Positions 1-9,173 of a stretch of DNA of 64,000 nucleotides are shown piece by piece; the first letter of the stretch is position 1; every line of letters begins with the position of its first letter. Under the pieces are notes generated by a model. It saw nothing but the letters and a program-made list of their open reading frames with translations, did no database searches and was not told where the DNA came from. The translations under genes and the position numbers were made by a program. Source of the DNA: Actinomycetes bacterium (GTDB taxonomy: Bacteria > Actinomycetota > Acidimicrobiia > Acidimicrobiales > Acidimicrobilacustridaceae); the NCBI GenBank assembly GCA_029782145.1, contig JAKOVH010000026.1, forward strand, positions 1-64,000, read 5' to 3'.

Positions 1-1
1 C

Positions 2-139
2 GCGGCCCGGGCCCTGGTGGGGGGGGCCCACGCCCCCGCCGTGCTGGCGGGGCGCGACCGGCCCGGCCAGCACGGCGAGGTGCTCAGTTCGTGGCGGCCG
101 CCCGGTTCTGGCCCCGGTGCCAGTTCACCGCCCGGGTGA
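2..139 (+). CDS. possible 3' end of an unidentified gene, cut by the window edge
   Basis: An open plus-strand frame runs in from the left edge with G/C at nearly every third position and ends in TGA at 137-139. It may be the C-terminus of a gene starting outside the window. The visible residues (for example ALVGGAHAPAVLAGRDRPG) match no family I recognise. It would overlap the end of the convergent secreted-protein gene by 56 bp, which weakens the call because chance open frames are common in such GC-rich DNA. Confidence 0.25.
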   Translation, partial: AARALVGGAHAPAVLAGRDRPGQHGEVLSSWRPPGSGPGASSPPG

Positions 140-551
140 CGCGCTCGGGTGCCTTGTCCTTCACCGTGGCGCCACGCTCGCTCGAGATCTTGTTGTCCTG
201 GACGGCCTTGTCGATCCTGGCGTCGAGGTCCTTCACGATCGCGTCGATCACCGTCTGAGGCTCGACGCCGTGGGCCTGGGCGACGTCGGCGACCGACTGG
301 CCGTCCTTCAGGGCCTGGCGCAGCTCGCTGCCGGGGATCCCGATGGTGTTGGCGGCGACCTTGCCCTCGTGGCGCAGCAGCGCCCGCAGGCGGGGGTGCT
401 TGGCCAGGATCGAGGTACCGGTCGGGTCGGCGCTCTGGGTCTGGCTGGTCTGCGCCCCGGCCACCGCCGGCAGGACGGCAGAGGCGCCGACGGCGCCCAT
501 GGCGAGCGTCGAGCCGAGGGCGACCGTGGCGATCAGGGACGTGCGCTTCAT
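84..551 (-). CDS. secreted protein of unknown function with a signal peptide
   Basis: A 155-residue protein. The start at 551 is chosen because AGGAGGACC lies just before the ATG and a typical Sec signal peptide follows: MKRTS, then a hydrophobic stretch with a probable cleavage site after VAGA near residue 32. The mature part contains a small helical repeat-like region (LRQALKDGQSVADVAQAHGV, about residues 77-96) followed by a charged helix with the pattern ID-KAV-x-NKISSERG. This resembles short secreted actinobacterial proteins whose domain recurs in tandem elsewhere, with no biochemical role known to me. The open frame extends 24 codons further upstream, but that extension has no ribosome site and would hide the signal peptide. 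Confidence 0.8.
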   Translation of the reverse strand: MKRTSLIATVALGSTLAMGAVGASAVLPAVAGAQTSQTQSADPTGTSILAKHPRLRALLRHEGKVAANTIGIPGSELRQALKDGQSVADVAQAHGVEPQTVIDAIVKDLDARIDKAVQDNKISSERGATVKDKAPERVTRAVNWHRGQNRAAATN

Positions 552-677
552 GGGTGGTCCTCCTGGTGAGGGGTCTCGTCCGCCGCTCCGTGCGGCGTCA
601 TGGGTGCAGTGTCGACCCCTCACCTGACACCCGACTGAACGGCCTCCGCACCAGGATGGCCCACCCCGCGTCGGGCC

Positions 678-1658
678 TCAGACCCCGATCCAGCGGGGGC
701 GGCGCGCCAGCCCCGCGGCCAGCGCCCGGTGGCGGGATCGTCGCAGCTCCTCACCCGCGTCGAGGAACGCCGCCCCGACCACGCCGCGCATCCGCTGCTC
801 GTCCATGAACGCGGTGCCCATCACCGAGCGGACGCTCGGCCCCGGCTCGAGCACGATCACCGGCAGCTCGGCCCGGCGCAGGGCGCCGAGCTCGGTGGAG
901 AGCTTGCTGGCCCCGAAGCGGCGCATCCAGCTGTCGAACCCCCACCGGCCCAGGGCCCGTCCCGACATCGGCGACGAGACCACCACCAGGTCGAGGCGCT
1001 CGGCCTCCCGGGCCAGCACGTCGGCGTTGGTCGGCGAGCGGACGCCTCCGTCGATGTGCTTGTGCCCGTCGATCACCACGGGGGCGAAGTACCCGGGGAT
1101 GGCGCAGCTCGCCGCCACCGCAGCGCGCAGCCGGGGCTGGGACTCCCGCCCGAACACGACGAGCGAGGAGTCCCGCTGGCGCAGGCCGCACAGCCACAGG
1201 TCGCGCTCGGGCCACTCGTCAGGGATGGCCTCGAGCAGCTCACCCATGTGCTCGGCCATGTCGAGGTGGCCGTCCGGCAGCAGGCTCATGGCCGACCCGA
1301 GCACCTCGGGCGACCAGGGTCGGCGCACGACGGCGCCGACCAGCGACGGATGGGGCGCTCGGGGCGGCCGCAGCATGTGACGGGTCGAGAACTGCGGGAG
1401 GGGGGCGTGCTCGCGCAGCCAGGCGGTGAGCGAGGCCGGGACGTCGGGCGCCTCGGCCCCGACGCTGAGCGCCGCCAGGTCGCTGGCCCGCAGGCCGCTG
1501 CGCAGCAGCGCGCCCACGAGCGAGCCGGCCGAGGTGCCGACGACGAGCTCGGACTCCCGCGGGTCCCACCCGAGGTCGTGCTCGAGGGCGCACAGGACAC
1601 CGGCGTGGTAGGCCACGCCGGCCAGACCACCGCCTCCGAGAACCAGTCCGACTCGCAT
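678..1658 (-). CDS. patatin-like phospholipase family protein
   Basis: A 326-residue serine hydrolase of the patatin/RssA type, expected to hydrolyse acyl esters of membrane lipids. The N-terminus carries the glycine-rich oxyanion-hole motif GGGGLAG (residues 8-14). The nucleophile elbow GTSAG is at 41-45 (Ser43) and the catalytic aspartate is in DGG at 203-205, so the Ser-Asp dyad is complete. No signal peptide is visible. The ATG at 1658 follows AAGGAGCGGGCC; an ATG six codons upstream is less well placed. It is transcribed away from the P-type ATPase gene, with 172 bp between the starts. A second patatin homologue lies at about 22 kb but shares little beyond the catalytic motifs. Confidence 0.85.
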   Translation of the reverse strand: MRVGLVLGGGGLAGVAYHAGVLCALEHDLGWDPRESELVVGTSAGSLVGALLRSGLRASDLAALSVGAEAPDVPASLTAWLREHAPLPQFSTRHMLRPPRAPHPSLVGAVVRRPWSPEVLGSAMSLLPDGHLDMAEHMGELLEAIPDEWPERDLWLCGLRQRDSSLVVFGRESQPRLRAAVAASCAIPGYFAPVVIDGHKHIDGGVRSPTNADVLAREAERLDLVVVSSPMSGRALGRWGFDSWMRRFGASKLSTELGALRRAELPVIVLEPGPSVRSVMGTAFMDEQRMRGVVGAAFLDAGEELRRSRHRALAAGLARRPRWIGV

Positions 1659-1766
1659 GGCCCGCTCCTTACCCATCCGAGCGGCTCGGCGGTCACCTTT
1701 GCGTCAGGACGGTCGGGTGCACGTCGCCGACCGGCGGCTCCGGCGGCCCCGGCGGCCTCGGCGCGA

Positions 1767-1783
1767 CATCATCTGAGGTGATG
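1767..1783. promoter_or_regulatory. possible operator dyad in the divergent lipase/ATPase promoter region
   Basis: An imperfect inverted repeat, CATCATC then TGA then GGTGATG, lies between the divergent starts at 1658 and 1831. One arm position mismatches. Position and symmetry fit a repressor site, but no regulator gene is adjacent and no second copy was noticed, so this is only suggestive. Confidence 0.25.
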
Positions 1784-1830
1784 AGCCGGCTCCGGGACCG
1801 AGGTGGGGTGGACGCGCCCGGGCGACGACC

Positions 1831-4484
1831 ATGGCGGTGAGCGCCAGCACGATCGGCGCGGCGATCGGCCCGGGCCTGTCCGCGTCGGAGGCGGCCCGCC
1901 GCCTGGCCGACGACGGGCCCAACGAGCTGCCGACCACCCGGAAGCGCCCGCTGCTGCGCCAGGCCTGGGACGTCGTGCGCGAGCCCATGCTGTTGCTGCT
2001 CCTCTGCGCCGGCACCATCAACTTCCTGCTGGCCGAGCCGCTCGACGGCGCCATCCTCATGTCGTTCGTGATCGTGGTGATCACCATCTCCGTCTACCAG
2101 GAGCACAAGACCGAGAACGCCCTGGCCGCCCTGCGCGACCTCTCCTCGCCCCGGGCCCTGGTGGTCCGCGACGGCCAGCAGGTCCGCATCGCCGGCCGGG
2201 AGGTCGTGCGCGGCGACGTGGTGCTGCTGGCCGAGGGCGACCGGGTGCCGGCCGACGCCACCCTCGTCGACTGCGTCAACCTCTCCGTCGACGAGTCGGC
2301 GCTCACCGGCGAGTCGGTGCCCGTGCGCAAGGCGCCGGCGCCCGGGCCAGGGTCGCTGGGGGAGGCGGAGGCGGAGGCGGGGGCGGGGGCGGGGCCGGGG
2401 GCCCTGGCGGGTGGTCAGGTGGCGATGGGCGCGCCCGGCGGCGAGGGCACGCCGTGGGTGTTCACGGGGACGCTGGTGGTCAAGGGCCACGCCGTGGGGC
2501 TCGTGCAGGCGACCGGGGCCGAGACCGCGCTCGGCCGCATCGGCACCACGCTGGGGTCCATCGAGCCGGAGCGCACGCCGCTGCAGCGCGAGATCGACCG
2601 GCTCGTGCTGGTCATGGCCGTCGTCGGCGTCGGTGTGGCGGTCGGCGTCGTGGTGCTCTACGGGCTGGTCCGCGGCGAGTGGCTCGAGGCGCTCCTCGCC
2701 GGCATCGCCACCGCGATGGCCGTGCTGCCCGAGGAGTTCCCCGTCGTGCTCACGGTGTTCCTGGCGCTCGGCGCATGGCGCATGTCCCAGCGCCACGTCC
2801 TCACCCGGCGCCCGCCGGTCATCGAGGCCCTGGGCTCGGCCACGGTGCTCTGCGTCGACAAGACCGGCACCCTGACGACCAACCGCATGCGCGTCGCCCG
2901 GCTCGTCGTCGACGGCGTGGTGCACGAGGTCGGCGAGGGCCCGCTCCCCGAGGCCTTCCATGCCGTCGCCGAGTACGGCGTGCTCGCCTCGCCGGTCGAC
3001 CCGTTCGACCCGATGGACACCGCGTTCAAGCGGCTGGGCGAGCAGGGCCTGGCCGGCACCGAGCACCTGCACGCCGACTGGGTGCTCGAGCGCGAGTACC
3101 CGCTGTCGGAGCGGCTGCTGGCCCTGTCCCACGTCTGGCGCTCACCGCGGAGCGCGGACCACGTCGTGGCCGCCAAGGGCGCACCGGAGGCGGTGGCCGA
3201 CCTGTGCCATCTCGATGCCGCCGACCGGGCGGCGGTGGGCGCCGAGGTGGAGGCGGCCACCGCCGACGGCCTCCGGGTGATCGGCGTGGCCCGGGCGCTG
3301 TTCGAGGGCACCGACGAGCTGCCCCCCGAGCAGCACGACTTCGACTTCGAGTGGATCGGCCTCGTCGGGCTTCACGATCCCGTGCGACCCGGCGTGGCCG
3401 ACGCCGTGGCCGAGTGCCGGCGGGCCGGCATCCGCACCGTGATGATCACCGGCGACTACCCGGGCACGGCGCTGGCCATCGCCCGGGAGGTCGGCCTCGA
3501 CCACACCCGCTGGCTCACCGGCCCGGAGCTGGCCGCCATGGACGACGAGGAGCTGGCCCGCAGGGTGCCCGGTGTCAGCGTGTTCGCCCGGGTGCTGCCG
3601 GAGCAGAAGCTGCAGCTCGTGCAGGCGCTGCGGGCCAACGGCGACGTCGTGGGCATGACCGGCGACGGGGTGAACGACGCGCCGGCCCTGCGAGCTGCCG
3701 ACATCGGCATCGCCATGGGCCAGCGGGGCACCGACGTGGCCCGAGAGGCCGCCGCCCTCGTGCTCACCGACGACGACTTCTCCTCGATCGCCGGCGGCGT
3801 GCGCCAGGGCCGCGGCATCTTCGACAACATCCGCAAGGCGATGGCCTACGTCATCGCCGTGCACATCCCCATCATCGGCATGGCCCTGGTGCCCCTGCTG
3901 GTGCCGGACTGGCCGCTCGTGCTGCTGCCCGTGCAGATCGCGCTGTTCGAGCTGATCATCGACCCCGCCTGCTCGGTGGTGTTCGAGGCCGAGCAGATCG
4001 ACCCCCGGATCATGGACGGGCCGCCCCACCCCGTGGGGCAGGCCATGTTCAGCCGCCGGGTGCTCACCATCGCCGCCCTGCAGGGGCTGTCCGTGCTGGT
4101 CGCCGTGCTGGCCGTCTACCTCTGGTGCGTCGAGGGCGGCCGGCCCGACGTCGAGGTCCGCTCGGTCACGTTCGCCACCCTCGTGCTCGCCAACCTGGGG
4201 CTCATCCTCGTCAACCGCTCGTGGCGCCTGCCGCTGCGGCGCACGCTGGCCGAGCGGGCCAACCCCACCCTGAAGTGGATCGTGGTGCTCGCCGTGGGCC
4301 TGCTCGCGCTGCTGCTCAGCGTGCCGGCGCTGCGCGACGCGTTCGCCTTCGGCCCGGTGTCGCTGGTCGACCTCGTGGTGGTGACGGCGGCGGCCGCGCT
4401 CGGCGTCACGTGGTTCGAGCTCTACAAGCTGCGGCTGGCCCGGCGCGACCGGCGTCGGGCTCGGGCCGACGCGAGCGCGACCGC

Positions 4485-4494
<10 letters not shown>
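1831..4494 (+). CDS. P-type cation-transporting ATPase (P2-like)
   Basis: An 887-residue membrane pump with the complete catalytic set: actuator TGES at 159-162, phosphorylation motif DKTGT at 343-347 (Asp343), hinge TGDGVNDAP at about 610-618, and an N-terminal cation-ATPase domain. Membrane segments occur at about 52-90, 255-310 and in the C-terminal third. The M4 motif is PEEFP (300-304), as in Ca2+/Mn2+-type and related uncharacterised bacterial pumps rather than the CPC of heavy-metal pumps, so the substrate cannot be named. Between residues 170 and 207, just after TGES, sits a low-complexity Ala/Gly/Glu/Pro insertion encoded by repeated GGAGGC/GGGGGC units. The ATG at 1831 has only a weak ribosome site. 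The gene ends inside the convergent kinase gene (10 bp overlap). Confidence 0.9.
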
Positions 4495-5342
<848 letters not shown>

Positions 5343-5348
5343 GGGCGC

Positions 5349-5354
5349 AGCGTA
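5349..5354 (-). promoter_or_regulatory. -10 box TACGCT of a probable leaderless promoter
   Basis: On the minus strand TACGCT is followed by exactly six bases and then the ATG of the fructosamine kinase gene. This puts the expected transcription start on or next to the start codon. No ribosome site fits in the gap. Confidence 0.55.
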
Positions 5355-5403
5355 GGTCCGGCCCGGGCGCTCCCCGAGCAGGCCCGTCCAGTCGCCGACC
5401 CCT

Positions 5404-5422
5404 CTACCGTAGGTGGTACGGT
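5404..5422 (+). promoter_or_regulatory. promoter/operator shared with the TetR-FMN reductase region
   Basis: A 19-bp sequence with consensus CTACCNNAGGTNGTACGGT. It contains a perfect dyad ACCGTA-GGTGG-TACGGT (5406-5422), and its right half TACGGT fits a -10 hexamer for the sulfotransferase gene 45 bp downstream. Sixteen of 19 positions match 8614-8632, which lies between the divergent TetR and FMN reductase genes. I infer that the TetR protein binds both. Confidence 0.5.
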
Positions 5423-5466
5423 CCCTGCGCGGTCGGACGTGGGGGCCGGCGCTCGGGGAGGGGCCG

Positions 5467-6669
5467 ATGGCTGATCACGACGACCTGCGCACCGATGCGA
5501 TCCTCGAGGAGGCGAGCGCGCGCGCCGGCGGGCTCACCGACCTGGGAGACGGGCCGTTCGTCGAGCCGCTCGCGCTGGTGCTGGACTCGCTGCGGACCGA
5601 GGCCGACCTCAACGACCTCGGCCACGTGATCGCACGCGAGCGGATGGTCCTGCACACGGTCAACCGGTTGCACTACGTCGACGACCGCACGCACGACCCG
5701 GCCATCGCCGCCCAGGAGATCGTGCGGCCTGTCTTCATCATCGGCATGCCGCGCACCGGCACGACGATCCTCCACGACATCCTCGCCCAGGACCCCGCCA
5801 ACCGTGCGCCGCTCACCTGGGAGGTGATGTTCCCCTCCCCGCCGCCCCGGGCCGAGACCTGCACCACCGATCCGCGCATCGAGGTGTGCGCCGCCACGTT
5901 CCCTCCGCAGGAGGAGCAGATCCCCGAGTTCAAGGCCATCCACCCCATGGGCGCCGAGCTCTCCCAGGAGTGCGTGGTGATGATGGGCGAGTCGATGTGC
6001 ACGCCGCTGTTCCACAACCAGTTCCGGGTGCCGACCTACCAGGACTGGGTCGACACGGAGGCCGACTGGTCGCCCGTCTACGCGTTCCACCGCAGGCAGC
6101 TCCAGCACCTCCAGGCCCACCACGCCCGCGACCGCTGGGTGCTCAAGACCGGCGCCCACCTGTGGGGCCTCGAGCACCTGCTCGAGACGTACCCCGACGC
6201 CCGGATCGTGTTCACCCACCGCGACCCGGTGACGTCGATGACCTCCTACGCCAGCCTCACCACCTTGGTGCGCGGCGTGGGCAGCGACTCGGTCGACCCC
6301 CACGAGGTGGCCGCCGACTGGACGCCGCGGCTGCACCGGGTGCTCATGAACGGCATCCGGGTGCGCCAGGCCAGGGAGTACCCCGACGCCGTCTTCTACG
6401 ACGTGCTGTTCACGGACTTCGTGCAGGACCAGTTCGCCGTGGTCGAGGCGATCTACGACGCCTTCGGCCTGCCGATGAGCGACGAGGGTGCACGCGCCAT
6501 GAGGGCGTTCATCGACGACAACCCGCCCGGCAAGCACGGCGTGCACCGCTACCAGTCCGACGACTACGGCCTGGTGCCCGACCGGGTGCGGGCCGACTTC
6601 GCCGAGTACATCGAGCACTTCGGGCTCCCCGCCGAGGAGCGGCCCGGCGTCGACACCCTCCCCGGCTGA
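5467..6669 (+). CDS. sulfotransferase family protein
   Basis: A 400-residue cytosolic protein. The 5'-phosphosulfate-binding loop for PAPS is seen as PVFIIGMPRTGTTILHDIL (about residues 88-106), and a second nucleotide-binding segment as RIVFTHRDPVTSMTSYASL (about residues 249-267). Such enzymes transfer sulfate to hydroxyl or amino groups of lipids, sterols or carbohydrates; the substrate is unknown. The ATG at 5467 is preferred because GGGGAGG precedes it by four bases; an upstream in-frame GTG at 5413 falls inside the promoter dyad. The 3' side holds the long palindrome at 6719-6766. A second, unrelated sulfotransferase is at 55.5 kb. Confidence 0.85.
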   Translation: MADHDDLRTDAILEEASARAGGLTDLGDGPFVEPLALVLDSLRTEADLNDLGHVIARERMVLHTVNRLHYVDDRTHDPAIAAQEIVRPVFIIGMPRTGTTILHDILAQDPANRAPLTWEVMFPSPPPRAETCTTDPRIEVCAATFPPQEEQIPEFKAIHPMGAELSQECVVMMGESMCTPLFHNQFRVPTYQDWVDTEADWSPVYAFHRRQLQHLQAHHARDRWVLKTGAHLWGLEHLLETYPDARIVFTHRDPVTSMTSYASLTTLVRGVGSDSVDPHEVAADWTPRLHRVLMNGIRVRQAREYPDAVFYDVLFTDFVQDQFAVVEAIYDAFGLPMSDEGARAMRAFIDDNPPGKHGVHRYQSDDYGLVPDRVRADFAEYIEHFGLPAEERPGVDTLPG

Positions 6670-6673
6670 CGGC

Positions 6674-6718
6674 CCCGCTCCTCCCTCCCCGACTGATCGT
6701 CCCGCTCCTCCCTCCCCG
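6674..6718. repeat. 18-bp pyrimidine-rich direct repeat
   Basis: The sequence CCCGCTCCTCCCTCCCCG occurs at 6674-6691 and again at 6701-6718 with nine bases between. It begins four bases after the sulfotransferase stop and leads directly into the palindrome at 6719. A C-rich, G-poor leader of this kind could act in Rho-dependent termination; that is inference. Confidence 0.7.
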
Positions 6719-6766
6719 TTCTGGTGGAGGTCTACGACCACATGCGCACGTAGATCTCCACCAGAA
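6719..6766. repeat. intergenic palindrome family A, copy 1
   Basis: The left arm TTCTGGTGGAGGTCTACG (6719-6736) pairs with 6749-6766 at 17 of 18 positions around a 12-base loop. The reverse complement of this 48-bp element matches the element at 44375-44422 at 45 of 48 positions, including most of the loop. It lies between the convergent ends of the sulfotransferase and the MDR oxidoreductase genes. Conservation at a distant locus exceeds what independent terminators would show. Confidence 0.85.
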
Positions 6767-6808
6767 GCGCCAGGGAGGGGTGGGGCCGGGTGGAGGCGGA
6801 TGGGGGCG

Positions 6809-7870
6809 TCAGGTGGTGACGATCACCCGGCCGACGGTGGCCCGGTTGGCCATGGCGTCGACGGCGCGCGGCAGCTCCTCGAAGGGCACCACCTCGCCCA
6901 CGACCGTGCGGATGCGCCCGGCCGCGTGGCGCTCGAGGATCTCGGCCTGGATGCGGGCGCCGAGGCTGGACGGGGCCACGTTCCAACCCAGGGCGCTCTT
7001 CAGGAACGCCACCATCTCGTCGGACTGGTAGTTGAGCATCACGCCGCACAGCCGGGCGTTGGCCAGCATGAAGCGGCGGGGCACCACGAAGGGCTCGTCG
7101 GCCACCTCCTTGTTCGAGGCGAAGCCCATCATCACGTAGCGGCCGTTGTAGGCGAGGCTCTTGAGCGAGGCCTCCCACACCGCCTCGCCCACGTTGTCGA
7201 ACACCACGTCGACGCCACGACCGCCGGTCTCGGCCAGGGCGACCTCGGCGACGTCGGTGGTCGTGTAGTCGACGGTGACGTCGGCGCCGAGCTGGCGGCA
7301 CAGGGCCAGCTTCTCCTCGCTGCCGGCCGCCGCGATCACCGTGGCCCCTGCGTCCTTGGCCAGCTGCACGGCGGCCGATCCCGAACCGCCGGCGGCCGCG
7401 TGCACCAGGACCGTCTCGCCCCGCTTCAGCTCGGCCCGGTCGAACAAGCCGAGCCACGCCAGATGGAACGGGAAGAACAGCGCGGCGGCGTCGGCCACGG
7501 CGAGCCCGGCCGGCACGTCGAAGGCCGCCGCCGCCGGGCAGACGGCGTGCTCGGCGTACCCGCCGATGGCCGTCTTGGTGGTGGCCGCCACCCGCCGGCC
7601 CACGTAGCCCTCGGCCCCCTCGCCGGCGACGGCCACCACGCCCATGACCTCCATGCCCGGGCTGTACGGCAGCTCGGGGCGCACCATCATGTTGCCGCCG
7701 TTGATGCGCTCGAGGTCGTTGAGGTTGAGCGGGATGCCCTCGACGCGCACCAGCAGCTCGCCGGGTCCCGGCTCCGGCACCGGCACCTCGTCGAGCTGCA
7801 GCACCTGGAGCGGCTCGCCGTAGCGGTGCACGCGCCAGGCCCGCATCGTCTCCTGCCCGTCACCAGCCAC
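6809..7870 (-). CDS. MDR-superfamily NADPH:quinone oxidoreductase-like protein
   Basis: A protein of 353 residues if started at the GTG at 7870, or 345 from the ATG at 7846, both with purine-rich ribosome sites. The N-terminal GroES-like domain (RAWRVHRYGEP, then PGMEVMGVVAVAGEGAEGYV) is followed by a Rossmann domain with AAAGGSGSAAVQLAK. The catalytic-zinc cysteines of alcohol dehydrogenases are absent, so it belongs to the zinc-free quinone oxidoreductase/crotonyl-CoA reductase side of the superfamily. The substrate is unknown. It is followed on the minus strand by palindrome A. The TetR gene ends 40 bp upstream of its start, so the TetR and MDR genes may share a transcript. Confidence 0.85.
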   Translation of the reverse strand: MAGDGQETMRAWRVHRYGEPLQVLQLDEVPVPEPGPGELLVRVEGIPLNLNDLERINGGNMMVRPELPYSPGMEVMGVVAVAGEGAEGYVGRRVAATTKTAIGGYAEHAVCPAAAAFDVPAGLAVADAAALFFPFHLAWLGLFDRAELKRGETVLVHAAAGGSGSAAVQLAKDAGATVIAAAGSEEKLALCRQLGADVTVDYTTTDVAEVALAETGGRGVDVVFDNVGEAVWEASLKSLAYNGRYVMMGFASNKEVADEPFVVPRRFMLANARLCGVMLNYQSDEMVAFLKSALGWNVAPSSLGARIQAEILERHAAGRIRTVVGEVVPFEELPRAVDAMANRATVGRVIVTT

Positions 7871-7910
7871 CCTCGTCCCCCTTCGTCGGTGCCCGATCAG
7901 CTCGGGCCGG

Positions 7911-8603
7911 TCAGCCTCGTGCCGCCAGCGCCTTCACCCCGTCGACCAGGCGGTCGATCGAGTACTCGAACAGCTCCGCCAGCGCCGGGCTGGCGAAGTG
8001 GGGCAGCACGTCGTCGAACTGCGCCCGGTCGTCGGGCGAGAGCGAGCCCAGCGCCCCGAGGATGGCCGCCGCCTCGTGCTGCGGCGTCTCGAGCCCGGCG
8101 GGCCGGGCGAGCTCGAGCACCACGGCGCCGAGCACCGTCTGGGGCACCCAGCGCAGGGCCTCGGCCAGGTCGGTGCCCTGCAGCCCGGCCCGCCGCAGGA
8201 TCCGGGCCAGGACGGCCACCTTCTCGACCAGCGCCGGCTGGAACGAGCCCTGGGCGGTCATCTCCAGCAGCAGCGGCGGGTAGGCGCGCACGTGCTCGCG
8301 CAGCGACCGGCACCAGGCCCGCAGCTGGTTGTCCCAGCGAGCGCCCCTGGGGACGCTGGCGTCCCACTCCCGCAGCGCCTGCTCCGCGGCGAGGGCCACC
8401 AGCTCGTCGCGGTTGCGCACGTGCGTGTAGAGCGACATGGGCCGGGTGCCGAGCACGGCGGCCACCCGCTCCATGGTGATCGGGGCGTCCGGCTCGTCGC
8501 GCACCAGCGTGAGGGTGGCCTCGACGATGTGCTCCCGGGAGAGCGTGCCGCGCGAGACCCTGGTGCGGGCCCGGGTGCTCGCTGACCGTTCGGCGCGGCT
8601 CAC
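7911..8603 (-). CDS. TetR-family transcriptional regulator
   Basis: A 230-residue repressor-type protein. The N-terminal helix-turn-helix is visible as REHIVEATLTLVRDE, then MERVAAVLGTRPMSLYTHV. The C-terminal ligand domain resembles TetR_C_1 (LREHVRAYPPLLLEM, then LFEYSIDRLVDGVKALA). The open frame continues upstream to 8726, but that would run into the divergent FMN reductase gene; the GTG at 8603 respects the intergenic space. The 19-bp site at 8614-8632 lies directly between the two divergent starts and recurs before the sulfotransferase gene. I infer that this regulator controls itself, the reductase, the downstream MDR oxidoreductase and the sulfotransferase. Confidence 0.8.
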   Translation of the reverse strand: MSRAERSASTRARTRVSRGTLSREHIVEATLTLVRDEPDAPITMERVAAVLGTRPMSLYTHVRNRDELVALAAEQALREWDASVPRGARWDNQLRAWCRSLREHVRAYPPLLLEMTAQGSFQPALVEKVAVLARILRRAGLQGTDLAEALRWVPQTVLGAVVLELARPAGLETPQHEAAAILGALGSLSPDDRAQFDDVLPHFASPALAELFEYSIDRLVDGVKALAARG

Positions 8604-8613
8604 CCGGGCACGT

Positions 8614-8632
8614 CTACCAGAGGTCGTACGGT
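8614..8632. promoter_or_regulatory. shared operator/promoter between divergent TetR and FMN reductase genes
   Basis: This site matches 5404-5422 at 16 of 19 positions. The outer bases CTACC (8614-8618) and GGTAG (8630-8634) form an inverted repeat with an 11-base centre. TACGGT at 8627-8632 is a suitable -10 for the reductase start at 8658, so a bound repressor would cover that promoter and sit 10 bp from the regulator's own start. Confidence 0.55.
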
Positions 8633-8657
8633 AGGGCAATCGCCAGTAGGAGGGACC

Positions 8658-9173
8658 GTGCTGGAGCGCACCACCATCGTCGTCGGCAACCCCAAGGCCA
8701 GGTCGCGCACGTCGGCCGCGGCCCACGACGTGGCCGCCTTCGTGGCGGCCCGGTTGGGAGCCCGCCCCGCCGTCACCGAGGTCGAGCTGCCCGACCTCGG
8801 CGCCGGCCTGCTCGGCTGGGGCGACCCCGCGGTGGCCGAGGCGATCGCGGCCGCGAAGGCCGCCGACCTGCTGGTCGTCGCCTCACCGACCTACAAAGCG
8901 ACCTACACCGGCCTGCTCAAGCTGTTCCTCGACCAGATCGGCGCCGACGAGCTGGGCGGCGTCACCACCGTCGCGGTGATGCTCGGCGCCGGCGCCGCGC
9001 ACGCGCTGGCGGTGGAGGTGCACCTGCGCCCCGTGCTGGTCGAGCTGGGCGCGAGCCTGCCGACGCGCGGCGTCTACCTCCAGGAGGCGGAGCTGGAGGA
9101 CCTCACGCCGGTGCTGGATCGGTGGTGGGGTGCGGCCGAAGGCCCGCTGCGCAGGGCGCTCAACCAGCGCTAG
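8658..9173 (+). CDS. NAD(P)H-dependent FMN reductase family protein
   Basis: A 171-residue flavodoxin-fold protein. The N-terminal phosphate loop TTIVVGNPKARSRTS and the segment VVASPTYKATYTGLLKLFLD are typical of NADPH-dependent FMN reductases such as SsuE/MsuE, which supply reduced flavin to monooxygenases or reduce quinones. The start is GTG, preceded by AGGAGGGACC. It is divergent from the TetR gene, with the shared operator between them. Its TAG overlaps the stop of the convergent YaaH-like gene by four bases. The window also carries two LLM oxidoreductases, but they are too far away to assign as partners. Confidence 0.85.
   Translation: MLERTTIVVGNPKARSRTSAAAHDVAAFVAARLGARPAVTEVELPDLGAGLLGWGDPAVAEAIAAAKAADLLVVASPTYKATYTGLLKLFLDQIGADELGGVTTVAVMLGAGAAHALAVEVHLRPVLVELGASLPTRGVYLQEAELEDLTPVLDRWWGAAEGPLRRALNQR

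Noticed and set aside
6719-6766. Ends of an insertion sequence
   Set aside because: The element is one short palindrome with no transposase gene, target duplications or paired ends around a coding region.
7911-8726. TetR regulator starting at 8726
   Set aside because: That start lies inside the divergent FMN reductase coding region and would cover the shared operator. GTG at 8603 gives the family-typical N-terminus.
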